Of a stretch of 64,000 nt of DNA, positions 52,855 to 62,115 are shown one piece after another. Location of the stretch: the NCBI GenBank assembly GCA_902812455.1, contig CADDZH010000006.1, forward strand, positions 1 through 64,000. The letters run 5' to 3'. The notes below the pieces were generated by a model. That model saw only the letters and a program-made list of their open reading frames with translations, did no database searches and was not told where the DNA came from. The position numbers were made by a program, and so were the translations under genes. Position 1 is the stretch's first letter. Each line of letters begins with the position of its first letter. Source of the DNA: Chloroflexota bacterium (lineage in GTDB: Bacteria; Chloroflexota; Ktedonobacteria; Ktedonobacterales; Ktedonobacteraceae).

Positions 52855-53637
52855 CTACGAACGATTGGTGGTTATGTGTGCCTCAGCAGCCTGTTTTTCT
52901 GCTACCGGAGTACTGGATTGGCCGGCGGCGGGCGTTTCTGGTGGTACAAAGCGGAAGGGTTTGCCAAAACGGCGTTTAAAGAGCATAGCGAGGGCTGGCC
53001 AGCCATCCTTCCACGGATTTAGCTTCTTATCTTTGCGCGGCTTATAGCTAATCGGAACTTCAAGGATCGTATAACCTGCCTGCAGGATGCAAGCCGTAAT
53101 TTCCGGCTCGATCTCAAAGCGACGGCCTTCCATTGGTAAGGCATGAGCCAGCGGGCCAGGGATTAGCTTATAGCAGGTCTCCATGTCGTGAATATGGGAG
53201 CCAAAGAGGATATTTGTCATCAGCGTGAGAAAGCGATTGCCCCAGCGCGTGGTAAATTTCTGCGGAGCCAGATTGCGACGCCCATACACAGCAGTTTTAC
53301 TATTGCCCGCCTCTTGCCACTTGCGTACCAGCGCCGGAATGTCCTGGGGGTCGTACTCCATGTCGGCATCCTGTACGATCACCAGGTCGCCGCTGACCCG
53401 ATCAAAGCCTGTCCACAGCCCTGCACCTTTTCCTTGATTAAGACTATGGCGAACAAAATGATAGGTATTGAATGGCTCCCTGGTACGCAGTTCCTGTAAA
53501 ATATCCCATGTACGATCGGTAGATGCATCATCCACGACCACCACTTCCAGATCGAGGGGAACTCGAGCAAGTGATTCAAGCACATGAGCCACTGTTTCTT
53601 CTTCATTATAAACTGGCACGACCACTGAAACTCGCAT
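52855..53637 (-). CDS. Family 2 glycosyltransferase (dolichol-phosphate-mannose-synthase-like)
   Basis: A 260-residue cytosolic enzyme. VVPVYNEEETV and VVDDASTDRT bind the sugar nucleotide; VIVQDADMEYDPQDI is the metal-binding DxD region. CYKLIPGPLAHALPM and FEIEPEITACILQAGYTILEVPISYKPR are typical of DPM1/GtrB-like members. No C-terminal membrane helices, so a soluble or membrane-associated type. GAGGT precedes ATG 53637. It transfers a sugar to a polyprenyl phosphate or related acceptor. Confidence 0.9.
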   Translation of the reverse strand: MRVSVVVPVYNEEETVAHVLESLARVPLDLEVVVVDDASTDRTWDILQELRTREPFNTYHFVRHSLNQGKGAGLWTGFDRVSGDLVIVQDADMEYDPQDIPALVRKWQEAGNSKTAVYGRRNLAPQKFTTRWGNRFLTLMTNILFGSHIHDMETCYKLIPGPLAHALPMEGRRFEIEPEITACILQAGYTILEVPISYKPRKDKKLNPWKDGWPALAMLFKRRFGKPFRFVPPETPAAGQSSTPVAEKQAAEAHITTNRS

Positions 53638-53816
53638 ATGTTATACCTCATTTCGCTGGGAGTATACCGGTAGATTCACAGCATTGAGCATACTGGGAAA
53701 CTCCTCTTGAATCGCAACCTATGTACATACACGAACGAGCGATATAAAAAGATAGCAAAATCAAACCCTCTTTTCTAATACAACGAACGAATCACGAAAA
53801 AGAATAGCAGTAAGTG

Positions 53817-55199
53817 CTATTTCCATACCTGGATGGTACCATTTGTGAGCGCAACAATCAGGCTGCGTTCCGTAAAATGCAGCGCGCTGATTTGCCAGGG
53901 ATGATACAGCTTCTGGAGAATGCGGCCTTCCTGTATCGACCACAGGTCAACAACGCCTTCATTGGCTTCACTATCCTCACGAGCAACCGCGAGCCAGTGA
54001 GCACGGGGAGCAATGGCTAACTTCGCGCTGCCTTCCATTGTCCCGCACGGCAATTCATGGAATGTGCCGCTGCGGGTATTATACAAGCGTATTTTAGAAC
54101 CCATATAGACCAGGGCAAGCATAATGGCATCCTGCGTGACAGCATAGGGAGGAGTATAGCCTGCACAACGCCCTAATAGCACCGAGGAGAAAATTTGCGG
54201 GCGTATTTTCTTCCCGAAGCGCGCTCGTGCCGCGAGGTTCCAGCGGCGCGAAATAGCCATCTCTTCCGCTTCACCTGGCACATGAGCGCAGGAAAGGGTA
54301 AGCAATGTTTGGGCGTCTCCTGCTAAGGCTCGCAAGCGTATGGCCCAGAACTGGCGTTTCTCGATCTCTTCTTCTGTGCAGGCCAGCGGCTCATTCAGCG
54401 CTTCAGCAGGCTCTTCCAGGATATGGCTGAGTACGTCTGTCCCGCGCACGCCTAATGCACGCGGGCCGTAAATATCAGCCGGAAGCAGGGGCAACGCCAT
54501 CGTTACCATATGCCTCCCATCAGGCAAGTCGCGCAGCACTACATCCAGCGAGTAATGAGCCGAGACAGCACGCTGCTCCAATGAGTAACTCCAGAGTAGC
54601 TTACCATCGTGTGTATCCCATATATGCAATCCCGCTCTGCCCCAGCCTGCCAGCACTTTCCCAGAAGGTGAAAACCGCAGTTCCCGCAGCGATTCGACAG
54701 TGAGAGCAGGGTCTGCTGCAAACTGGGTGCTTGCCCGCTTGCTCGCGGTTTGCCAGAGCAAGCCTTTTCCATCGAGCGTGCCAGCAGCAACAAGCAATCC
54801 CTGGTCTGTCTGTACGCTGCTGAGAGCGGAGACGACGCCGAGCGTTGAGTGAAGAACCGGCCCAGTCTGGAGCGGGCCTTTGGTGCTAAAGATGCTCAGG
54901 CCAGAAAATTCGAGATCATCCGAAAGATCATAGCGACGTGTCACAGGGCGCGGGCGAACCAGGCCGCCTTTGCGGAAATCGATCACGCCGCCGAGGATGG
55001 TATCGTAGTTGAGGCGCTTCTCCGGGTCACTCAAAACATCATACGCGCGGTTGATGCGCTTCATCTGTATCGCGCCTTGCGGGCCAGCGATATCAGGATG
55101 GTATTGCCGGGCGAGTTGCCGGTAAGCGCGTTTGATAGTATCGCTATCAGCATCTCTGGGGACGCCCAAAATGGCGTAATAATTGTCAGGTGCATCCAT
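53817..55199 (-). CDS. J-domain protein fused to a WD40-like propeller
   Basis: A 460-residue protein. Residues 3-68 are a J-domain with intact HPD ([13 protein letters not shown]) and the expected helices ([21 protein letters not shown]). The rest has WD-type repeats ([52 protein letters not shown]). No DnaJ zinc finger or C-terminal client domain. It should stimulate a DnaK, with the propeller choosing clients. The ribosome site is weak. Confidence 0.88.
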   Translation of the reverse strand: MDAPDNYYAILGVPRDADSDTIKRAYRQLARQYHPDIAGPQGAIQMKRINRAYDVLSDPEKRLNYDTILGGVIDFRKGGLVRPRPVTRRYDLSDDLEFSGLSIFSTKGPLQTGPVLHSTLGVVSALSSVQTDQGLLVAAGTLDGKGLLWQTASKRASTQFAADPALTVESLRELRFSPSGKVLAGWGRAGLHIWDTHDGKLLWSYSLEQRAVSAHYSLDVVLRDLPDGRHMVTMALPLLPADIYGPRALGVRGTDVLSHILEEPAEALNEPLACTEEEIEKRQFWAIRLRALAGDAQTLLTLSCAHVPGEAEEMAISRRWNLAARARFGKKIRPQIFSSVLLGRCAGYTPPYAVTQDAIMLALVYMGSKIRLYNTRSGTFHELPCGTMEGSAKLAIAPRAHWLAVAREDSEANEGVVDLWSIQEGRILQKLYHPWQISALHFTERSLIVALTNGTIQVWK

Positions 55200-55374
55200 G
55201 CTCTATATTTTATGAGCAATAGAGCGCCCTGGCAAGCAGAAGGGCACGGCAGGGCGTATGAAATAGGTGTCGCCTGTATCAATTTGATGATTTGCTGCGT
55301 GTTGAGATAAGCAATCGCCTGGAATATTCCAGGCCAGGAACTGAACAGGCCCACAGAAGATAAGGAGAATAGGA

Positions 55375-56286
55375 ATGAACGAAAAGCCACGTGGAGGAGA
55401 TGGGGCAGAAACGATTTTTGTAGAGAAGCCAGAAGAGCCAGCAGTGGCAGCATCTTCTACCACAAGCAGGGTCCCGGAATTGAGCAGGACAGAGCGCAGG
55501 GAGGTCTCGCGGCGGGCAAGTATCAGTGTGGTCGTTGTCCATGAGACAGTGCGCGAGGAAGGCGAGAGAGAGCTACAACGGCCCCCTGCTGCTCTGGCAT
55601 GGTCTGGCCTGGCTGCAGGGCTTTCAATGGGCTTTTCGCTGGTGGCTCAGGGGCTACTCCATGCTTACTTGCCTGATATGGTCTGGCGCCCGTTAATAGA
55701 GAATCTGGGGTATAGCCTGGGCTTTGTGATCGTGGTCCTGGGCAGGCAACAACTGTTCACCGAGAACACGCTCACGGTCATTTTGCCCTTATTAGCCCGC
55801 CGCACCTGGCATACCTTTATGAAGGTACTACGGCTCTGGACGATAGTCCTGGTGGCCAATTTGCTGGGAGCGCTGCTTTTTGCCTTCATTGTGGCACACA
55901 CGGCTATTTTCCCGTCAAGTATTCAACAAGCCTTTACAGTTGTGGCTCACCATTCACTGCGTGGCGATTTTGGGCTGACGATCCTGCGCGGCATATTCGC
56001 CGGGTGGTTGATCGCGCTGATGGTCTGGCTCCTGCCAGCCTCAGAAGGGACACGCCTGCACATTATCATCTTGATCACCTACATTGTGGCGCTTGGCGGA
56101 TTTGCACACATTATCGCCGGCTCGGTTGATGTGCTCTACCTGGTAAATGTTGGAGCCATTTCCTGGCTCACCTACTTTGTGGGTTTCATGCTGCCAACCC
56201 TGATCGGAAACATTATTGGCGGGGTATCGCTGGTAGCGGCCATCAATTTCGCCCAGGTGGCAGCCGAGGCGACGGGGAGCGCCTAG
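55375..56286 (+). CDS. Formate/nitrite transporter (FNT) family channel, YfdC-like
   Basis: A 303-residue channel with an acidic, charged N-terminus of about 70 residues and six hydrophobic segments. WSGLAAGLSMGFSLVAQGLL is the first; VVLGRQQLFTENTL is the family signature loop, followed by HSLRGDFGLTILRGIFAGWLIALMVWL. FNT channels move small anions such as formate; YfdC-like members are less studied. AAGGAGAATAGGA precedes ATG 55375. Converges on the alkA remnant. Confidence 0.9.
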   Translation: MNEKPRGGDGAETIFVEKPEEPAVAASSTTSRVPELSRTERREVSRRASISVVVVHETVREEGERELQRPPAALAWSGLAAGLSMGFSLVAQGLLHAYLPDMVWRPLIENLGYSLGFVIVVLGRQQLFTENTLTVILPLLARRTWHTFMKVLRLWTIVLVANLLGALLFAFIVAHTAIFPSSIQQAFTVVAHHSLRGDFGLTILRGIFAGWLIALMVWLLPASEGTRLHIIILITYIVALGGFAHIIAGSVDVLYLVNVGAISWLTYFVGFMLPTLIGNIIGGVSLVAAINFAQVAAEATGSA

Positions 56287-56302
56287 TAAAATTTGATGGC
56301 GG

Positions 56303-56538
56303 TCATAAAGAGACGATACGGGTGCGCGGGCGCTCGTTGCGCTGCGAAAGGCGGCGCAAACGCCACATATACCAGGTGGCAATGGTGCGGTAGGGGCGCC
56401 AGGTTTCACCTCGCGCCAGCAACTCTTTGCGTGTTGGACGCGCTTCTAAACCATACGCCTCGCGCACGCCTTCGACAAAACCTAGATCATCAACGGGCAG
56501 CACGTCAAGACGCGATAGAGAGAAAATTAAGATATTCT
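56303..56538 (-). pseudogene. alkA: C-terminal part of an AlkA-type DNA glycosylase, interrupted
   Basis: About 78 codons match the end of the HhH-GPD 3-methyladenine glycosylases: ENILIFSLSRLDVLPVDDLGF (catalytic Asp in VDDLG), VREAYGLEARPTRKELL and WRPYRTIATWYMWRLRR. The match begins near 56538; codons before that (KDKS and further) no longer fit. The missing N-terminal part would lie on the minus strand to the right of the element, beyond the window. This is the expected result of insertion by a site-specific recombinase. Confidence 0.82.
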
Positions 56539-56616
56539 CCCTACTTTTGTCTTTGCGATGTTGTATCCGACTTGCAACGGATATTTAACTAGTGACAGAT
56601 GAAAGAGAGGAGAACC

Positions 56617-58002
56617 ATGAAAAACTTCTTGATCGGGCTATTAACCTTAGTTCTACTTGGATTAACGATAGCCCTGCTTATCGTAGGGCATGAGGCATTG
56701 TTCAGTACAGCACCGTTGTTTGTGCTGCTGCTAGAAGGAATAGCCGTTTACTGTATCGTAGCAGGGGTGATAGGACTCACCATACACCTAATTCACCGTG
56801 AACGGCTGTATGCTGAACGCTACCGATTTGAAACCTATCGGCTAGAACCAATTGGAGCTAACTACCCTGCTGTTTATAACCAGGGTACCATCATTCAGGC
56901 TAGCCCTGGCATTCTACCGCAACCTGTGCCACATACGGTCAACTATGCGCCCAAGATAACCTATCCCTCGCCTGTGCCTGCTCTAGACTCAATACAGGGA
57001 GCAATACCACCCCTACCCCCGCTACTCCCTAAGCCCTTGCCCTTCTCAACTATCATCGAGAATGTTTCAATGCGTTCTCTTTGTTTAGGTTGTGGTGTTG
57101 AGGGAGCTATCTATGGGAGCATTGACGATTTACTGTCTACTGCTATCGTAGGGCGACCAGGAACCGGAAAGACGACGCTACTACGTTTTGTACTAGCGCA
57201 AGTGCTGAAGGTTGGTGGTATGCCTGTACTCCTCGATCCTCATGGCAACATTGCCGATGAATTAGGCGATGTGTTGTCATGCTCAGAGACACCTAGAGAG
57301 ATTGAGGCTACTGCTAGGTGGCTAGAGCAGGAACTTGATAAGCGGCTTGTGCTAAGGAGACAAGGGCAGGCAATGGGTAACCCTATTCTGCTTCTAGCTG
57401 ATGAATGGCCTATCATTGCTGCAAGCTCATCAATTGCAGTGAACGTGATGCAGAGAATTGTTCTAGAAGGGCGGAAAGTGGGGATGTATGCCTTGATTAG
57501 CGGGCAAGGGCTACCTGCTGCAATATTGAACGGTACACTTGTGAGAGACGCCTTATCGAGTCGGTATGTGTTCCATACCACCCCACAACAGGCACGGCTT
57601 GCAGGGCTAGATAATGACACAGCGAAGGAACTGCTAAGCGCACTGGATACAGCAGGAGCAGGGAAAGCTATCCTAGCAAGCGCAAGATTAAAGCCTGAGA
57701 TTGTAGCTATTCCAGATACGACGACGGCTGATATCCGTTCTTGCATTGTCGATAGTAGTGTCAATGTTCCTAGTGGTTCCTTAGCCCGTCCCCCCGCTTT
57801 ACAGGCTGTTCCACGTGTTTCTGAGCAAAAGACATTTTACCCACAAAACATCTCTTCTCAGGAACGGGAGCAGATCATAAACCTTGCGAAGCAGGGAGTA
57901 AAAAGGCGTGACATGTGTGAGAAGCTAGGGAAGGGAAAAGCGTACTATCCGGTTATTAAGACTGTGCTAGATGAATACGAGCAGCAGCAGATAGCTAGTT
58001 AA
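56617..58002 (+). CDS. FtsK/HerA-type ATPase with two N-terminal membrane helices
   Basis: A 461-residue protein. Two membrane helices (about 3-25 and 30-55) and a Pro-rich linker are followed by an ATPase domain. Walker A is AIVGRPGTGKTTLLRF, Walker B is ILLLADEWP, with VLLDPHGNIADE between (HerA/FtsK style). A C-terminal helix-turn-helix-like region (REQIINLAKQGVKRRDMCEKL) may bind DNA. It may pump DNA during conjugation, segregation or packaging. ATG 56617 has GAGGAG upstream. Confidence 0.85.
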   Translation: MKNFLIGLLTLVLLGLTIALLIVGHEALFSTAPLFVLLLEGIAVYCIVAGVIGLTIHLIHRERLYAERYRFETYRLEPIGANYPAVYNQGTIIQASPGILPQPVPHTVNYAPKITYPSPVPALDSIQGAIPPLPPLLPKPLPFSTIIENVSMRSLCLGCGVEGAIYGSIDDLLSTAIVGRPGTGKTTLLRFVLAQVLKVGGMPVLLDPHGNIADELGDVLSCSETPREIEATARWLEQELDKRLVLRRQGQAMGNPILLLADEWPIIAASSSIAVNVMQRIVLEGRKVGMYALISGQGLPAAILNGTLVRDALSSRYVFHTTPQQARLAGLDNDTAKELLSALDTAGAGKAILASARLKPEIVAIPDTTTADIRSCIVDSSVNVPSGSLARPPALQAVPRVSEQKTFYPQNISSQEREQIINLAKQGVKRRDMCEKLGKGKAYYPVIKTVLDEYEQQQIAS

Positions 58003-58021
58003 GGCTAGTGACTGTTGAGGG

Positions 58022-58062
58022 AAGACGGCGGCTTAGGAGTTAGGCTGTCGTCTTTCTTTTTG
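58022..58062 (+). terminator. Probable terminator of the FtsK/HerA-like gene
   Basis: AAGACG (58022-58027) pairs with CGTCTT (58049-58054), with additional GC pairs inside, followed by TTCTTTTTG. Confidence 0.55.
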
Positions 58063-58268
58063 TGCAAGAGCAAGCAGGCAATTAAAGCAATAACGAGTAT
58101 ACGGGCGGGCTTGAAAAATGTCAAGTTTTTGTCTAATCCCATTGTATAATATCTATAGGAGTATTATTCTTCTCTGCTCTCTTGTTTCCCATAAAACCAC
58201 TTGCAGGCATTCTATGCCATTCAGCAAGCGACCGGAATAAAAAGCGAGCAGGCAGTGTTTTCTGTTGT

Positions 58269-58291
58269 AGAGATGATATAGTATTATCTCT
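58269..58291. promoter_or_regulatory. 23-bp inverted repeat, candidate operator
   Basis: AGAGATGATA, TAG, TATTATCTCT: arms match 9 of 10. It lies 26 bases before the small HTH gene and overlaps a -10-like TATAGT. The bases just after, CTATTCACA, are one mismatch from a DnaA box. Confidence 0.6.
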
Positions 58292-58316
58292 ATTCACAAG
58301 TAAAGGAGTTTAGAAC

Positions 58317-58529
58317 ATGAGTACAGAACTTTCATTAAGGCAAGCGAGCAAAGCGATAGGCGTACCCTATATCACTGTCATGAGTTATGACTTGAAGATA
58401 CGGGGCGGATTACCAACGAAACGAGCAGGCAACGCAAGAATGATCAATCCAGAAACCTTAAGGCGTGTGTTGAAGGATGCAGGGTATCGCTTTACAGAGC
58501 CTCAGGAACAGGAAAAGGCCCTAGCGTAA
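58317..58529 (+). CDS. Small helix-turn-helix DNA-binding protein
   Basis: A 70-residue protein with SLRQASKAIGVPYITVMSYD, an excisionase/MerR-type winged HTH pattern, then INPETLRRVLKDAG. AAAGGAG precedes ATG 58317. It may bind the 23-bp inverted repeat upstream and regulate itself and the RepA-like gene. Confidence 0.72.
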   Translation: MSTELSLRQASKAIGVPYITVMSYDLKIRGGLPTKRAGNARMINPETLRRVLKDAGYRFTEPQEQEKALA

Positions 58530-58624
58530 GCCAGGGCCTCTAGAAGTAAATCGCCTTATACATCTCACACATGTATCAGGCTAGTGTTAGCGGACTTGTA
58601 GCCCGTAGAAGGATTAACATATCC

Positions 58625-59935
58625 ATGACAGATCATACCACAAAAGACGAAAACAGGCAAGTGGTTAGATATGAGATTGAACTTGTGTCAGACGTTCAAA
58701 CAGAAGAGGTAAAATGGTTGTGGAACGGGCGGGTACCATTAGGGAAGCTAGTGCTTATTGACGGCGATCCGACTCTAGGTAAAAGCACTATCGCCTTTGA
58801 CTTGGCTGCAAAGGTTACGAGAGGGGAAAGTATGCCCGAAGGCCCCGAAATTGAAGCGGGGGGCGTTGTGCTAATCACGCCTGAAGATGATGTAGCCGAT
58901 ACTATTAGACCACGTCTTGAAGCAGCAGGAGCAGATATAACAAAGGTTGCGACGTTAAGCAATGTAACAGTAGTAGATGAAAAGGGAGAAAAACATACCC
59001 ACCCCTTTTTACTTTCTCAAGATATGGAAGCCCTAGAGTTTGCCATTCAAAAGGTTAACGCTAGGTTAGTCGTTATTGACCCCGTTATGCATGTACTTAG
59101 CGGGAAAACCGACTCACATAGAGATCAGGATGTACGTAAAGCTCTAGGGCCTTTAGTGGAACTCGCAAAGAGAACACCCTGTTCTGTAGTGTGCGTGATG
59201 CATCTCAACAAAGGTCAACACAGTAACGCAATGTATAGAACAAGTGGTTCTATCGCCTTTGTAGCATTAGCACGATCTACCTTGAGAGCAGTAGTTGACC
59301 CTGATAACCCTGATGAGGGTAGGGTACTCGTTCACTACAAAGGCAACCTAAGTAAACCTGCTGCAAGTTTACGCTATGAGGTAGTAGACACCCCTAACCA
59401 CCAGCCCCGTATAAAGTGGTTGGGAGAAAGCACACGTAGCAGAAATGAGCTACTTATGTCTAACGCTGTTTTTTCAGATAGCACACAAGACATATTAAGA
59501 GTATTCCAAGAGAAGAAAGAGCAGGGAATTAAAGAACTAAGCACAAAAGAGGTAGCAGAGGAGCTAGACAAAGAACCTAACACGGTGAACAGACAGCTTA
59601 ACCGATTAGTTGGTAGGGGCCTGTTGGTACGTCCTTCAATGGGCAAGTTTTCGTTACCAGACAGGGCGGGGTTAAACCTAACCTCTTTGACAGAACAGAC
59701 TACGTCTGTCATGTCTGAAGTGTCCGGCCTGTCAGAGTCAGACAGACAAGACACGTCTATCAATGTCCGATCAGCACCAGGCTACGAACTTCTTCAACGC
59801 AACAAACAGAACGGCAATCACCCTGCTAGCGTAGTTAGCCCATCACCAGCCAATGGTTATACAAGAGTTACACAAGAAAGCACATGCGAACACGGGGTAC
59901 AGGTGATCGAGTGTGAAGAGTGTAGCCCGTTTTGA
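58625..59935 (+). CDS. RepA-like AAA/RecA-fold ATPase (replicative-helicase type)
   Basis: A 436-residue protein. LVLIDGDPTLGKSTIAFDLA is the Walker A, VVLITPEDD and ARLVVIDPVMHVL (Walker B), and TPCSVVCVMHLNKG (sensor-like) match the RSF1010-RepA/RecA-like family on plasmids and phages. The C-terminal part carries a winged-HTH pattern (LSTKEVAEELDKEPNTVNRQLNRLVGRGLL) and a disordered, Ser-rich tail with two Cys at the end (CEECSPF). ATG 58625 is preferred over the frame start at 58571; ribosome site weak. Confidence 0.85.
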   Translation: MTDHTTKDENRQVVRYEIELVSDVQTEEVKWLWNGRVPLGKLVLIDGDPTLGKSTIAFDLAAKVTRGESMPEGPEIEAGGVVLITPEDDVADTIRPRLEAAGADITKVATLSNVTVVDEKGEKHTHPFLLSQDMEALEFAIQKVNARLVVIDPVMHVLSGKTDSHRDQDVRKALGPLVELAKRTPCSVVCVMHLNKGQHSNAMYRTSGSIAFVALARSTLRAVVDPDNPDEGRVLVHYKGNLSKPAASLRYEVVDTPNHQPRIKWLGESTRSRNELLMSNAVFSDSTQDILRVFQEKKEQGIKELSTKEVAEELDKEPNTVNRQLNRLVGRGLLVRPSMGKFSLPDRAGLNLTSLTEQTTSVMSEVSGLSESDRQDTSINVRSAPGYELLQRNKQNGNHPASVVSPSPANGYTRVTQESTCEHGVQVIECEECSPF

Positions 59936-59953
59936 GGGAGAGGGGATATAGCG

Positions 59954-60151
59954 ATGATCATCACAGATCATAACCAGGAACGCGGGGCGTGCTTCTTTTG
60001 CAGGTTACCTATTGAAGGAACGTTCATACGCTGGATAGGCCGCGTAACGATTGATCTGCATCCTACTTGTGCTAAACGGCTAGGAACACGTCTTAGGGAA
60101 AGCGTGTACAAGCTGGTGAGCGAGCAGGGCAATACCCAACATCCCATATAG
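59954..60151 (+). CDS. Small Cys/His protein, 65 residues
   Basis: CFFCRLPIEG...DLHPTCAKRLG suggests a four-ligand zinc site. GAGAGGGGA lies upstream of ATG 59954. No known family. In line with the RepA-like gene (18-base gap), so likely cotranscribed. Confidence 0.65.
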   Translation: MIITDHNQERGACFFCRLPIEGTFIRWIGRVTIDLHPTCAKRLGTRLRESVYKLVSEQGNTQHPI

Positions 60152-60187
60152 GACAATCTTTATACGGCAAGGACGCCTAACCCCCTT

Positions 60188-60207
60188 TTATTCACAAGTT
60201 ATCCACA
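60188..60207 (+). promoter_or_regulatory. Two tandem DnaA boxes
   Basis: TTATTCACA (60188-60196) and TTATCCACA (60199-60207), both perfect fits to TTATNCACA, 11 bases apart in the same orientation, one helical turn. Located between the RepA-like operon and the tail-fibre-like gene, so a candidate replication origin of the element. Confidence 0.65.
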
Positions 60208-60238
60208 AAAACAACACATCATAGGAGATTAACTCAAT

Positions 60239-61624
60239 ATGCCCTTAACAGTAAGGCAAGATGGTAATACAGCAGCAAACATTATTCATGCACAGTGGTT
60301 CAATGACTACTATAACCTTCTCACAGGAGCAATGACCGACCAGGAAGTCACCATTGCCCAAAACGTCATTTTCAAGGCAATCGGCGGCCCGCCTGCTGCT
60401 CCTACGCTGGCAGCAGTGGCAGGAAACGGGCTAGGTGTTGGGGCGTATCAATATGCTGTTACTTTTGAAACACAAGATGGCTCTAGTGCGCTTGGTACAG
60501 CAGCATCAGTGACCACAACAACCGGCTCTCAGGAAGTCAGCATTACGGCTATTCCTATCGGCCCTGCCGGTACTGTGCTGAGACGCCTGTGGCGTACCAC
60601 CGTTGGCGGTTCAACCTTTTACCAGCTAGCAACGCTCAACGATAATGTTACCACCACCTATACCGATACGACCTCAGATACAACGCTTACAGCCAATGGA
60701 GCGTTTAGCAAAAAGACGGCCTTTGGTGGAGCGTTGTTCATTAAAGACTCCCAGGGCAATCAGAAAGCTGCTGTTTATAACGACGGTTCAATCAGCTTTG
60801 ACGCTGGTAATTTTTGGTCGGATGGATATGGCAATATCCACGCGAACCAGGGCAATTTTACCTCATTTGTCAGTGAAAGTAAGCTCTCAAGTGACGGTGC
60901 TAAGTTTACGAGTGATGGAAACGGGAATGTTACCGCAAACAAGCTCACCATAACCGGAACAGGCGGCCTGTTTCCTGGCATTTCTTTACCCTTAAATACT
61001 GGTGTATGGTTAGGAGAAGTAACCAATGATACCGGCTACACGGGCATTCAATCGGATAGCTCAGGGAATATCGGTATATGGCTTTCAAACGGTGGATTTT
61101 TTCAAATAGCCACTGTTGGACATACTAATCCAACAGCTAGCTCTAAAACCTTGTTTGAAGTAACGAACGCCGGTAATCTCATCGTTTCAGGCACCACCAT
61201 TAAATCCAGCAGCAGCACCACCCCCTCATTAGGCAATAGTGCTAGTTTTGACTCCTTTGACCTTGCAGAGAGCTACCCGTGCGATGCTGACTATGAACCT
61301 GGCACTGTTGTATGCATTGATGAAACAAAAGGTGTCTTTACCAAGTGCACACATGAATATTGCGCCTGTGCGATGGTAGTCACAAACGAACGAGCAGGGT
61401 TCATAGCTGGACTTGTTGACCACGAAAAGGGATATCTCCCTATCGCCTTAGCCGGACGTGTGCGAGTGCGGGCTAGCCAACCTGTCAAGCCACGTCAATT
61501 GGTCGTACCAGATGGTCAAGGTGGTGTAAGGCCCAAGTCACCTGATGAATTCGGCGGAAGTATCGGCTTCGCTATTGAAGCGTCACACAACGGCAAAGTG
61601 GGAATTGTGTTAGGACACCTGTAG
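60239..61624 (+). CDS. Phage tail-fibre-like protein
   Basis: A 461-residue protein rich in Gly/Ser/Thr/Asn. The N-terminal domain is Ig/FN3-like (PPAAPTLAAVAGNGLGVGAYQYAVTF). The centre is of repeated beta type (DSQGNQKAAVYNDGSISFDAGNFWSDGYGNI). The C-terminal part FDLAESYPCDADYEPGTVVCIDE ... PIALAGRVRVRAS resembles tail-fibre and peptidase-G2-like C-terminal domains that trimerise fibres. No other phage structural genes are seen. AGGAG lies upstream of ATG 60239. Confidence 0.75.
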   Translation: MPLTVRQDGNTAANIIHAQWFNDYYNLLTGAMTDQEVTIAQNVIFKAIGGPPAAPTLAAVAGNGLGVGAYQYAVTFETQDGSSALGTAASVTTTTGSQEVSITAIPIGPAGTVLRRLWRTTVGGSTFYQLATLNDNVTTTYTDTTSDTTLTANGAFSKKTAFGGALFIKDSQGNQKAAVYNDGSISFDAGNFWSDGYGNIHANQGNFTSFVSESKLSSDGAKFTSDGNGNVTANKLTITGTGGLFPGISLPLNTGVWLGEVTNDTGYTGIQSDSSGNIGIWLSNGGFFQIATVGHTNPTASSKTLFEVTNAGNLIVSGTTIKSSSSTTPSLGNSASFDSFDLAESYPCDADYEPGTVVCIDETKGVFTKCTHEYCACAMVVTNERAGFIAGLVDHEKGYLPIALAGRVRVRASQPVKPRQLVVPDGQGGVRPKSPDEFGGSIGFAIEASHNGKVGIVLGHL

Positions 61625-61735
61625 ATAGATTGGAAGGGGGATGCTCAATTTTTTCGTGTTTTGTGGCGCACACACAGCTATCGAAGGGATATAAGAGTTC
61701 CCCACCTACACTACATTATGTCAACTAGATATAAA

Positions 61736-61804
61736 CCTAGCCGTGATGGGCTTTTAGCCCTAATCAGCTAGGAAAACGATAGATAGTTAAAACTTTCGGA
61801 AAGT
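61736..61804 (+). promoter_or_regulatory. Nested hairpins in the leader of a small gene
   Basis: CCTAGC / GCTAGG (61736-61741, 61767-61772), then TGAT / ATCA, then GGGCT / AGCCC with TTT loop: three stacked stems with small bulges (37 bases). A second palindrome, ACTTTC-G-GAAAGT (61792-61804), overlaps the candidate ribosome site of the gene at 61817. Looks like a structured leader RNA. Confidence 0.55.
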
Positions 61805-61816
61805 GATGAAAAATAC

Positions 61817-62047
61817 ATGATAAGTAACCATAAACCCGATCCGAAAGACGTGATTAATGCGCTTAAAAAGGAACATGGAGAGGGGTTCGTAAGACAGATG
61901 TACAGCCAATTAGCTGAACAGTATCAAGGTCAAGAGCTACCCCCACATTGCATCCCTCTGGCAAACGGGGCGGGCTATATCGATACTCACGAGCATCGAG
62001 TCGTTTTTTATTGGCTGAGCGGCTTTCCTAGATATAGATCGATCTAG
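61817..62047 (+). CDS. Hypothetical protein, 76 residues
   Basis: PKDVINALKKEHGEGFVRQMYSQLAEQY is helical; the end VVFYWLSGFPRY is aromatic. No family recognised. Preceded by structured leader and followed by a terminator. Confidence 0.6.
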   Translation: MISNHKPDPKDVINALKKEHGEGFVRQMYSQLAEQYQGQELPPHCIPLANGAGYIDTHEHRVVFYWLSGFPRYRSI

Positions 62048-62075
62048 GCTATTGACGTTGAGACGGTAGAGAACA

Positions 62076-62112
62076 CCGCCCCCATACCCATAAAGGCGGG
62101 GGCGGCTTTATA
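62076..62112. terminator. Bidirectional terminator between convergent genes
   Basis: CCGCCCCC (62076-62083) pairs perfectly with GGGGGCGG (62098-62105), with CTTTATAT after it. Genes on both sides end here. Confidence 0.7.
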
Positions 62113-62115
62113 TCG

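Larger units (their letters stand above)
58003..58316. other. Intergenic region with terminator, -10 box and palindrome
   Basis: No gene. Holds a hairpin with T-run (58022-58062), the hexamer TATAAT at 58145-58150 without a clear -35, and the palindrome at 58269-58291. Confidence 0.5.

Noticed and set aside
61736..61772. Self-cleaving ribozyme (hammerhead or twister)
   Set aside because: Stem arrangement is suggestive, but the required core bases (such as CTGATGA and GAAA) are missing.
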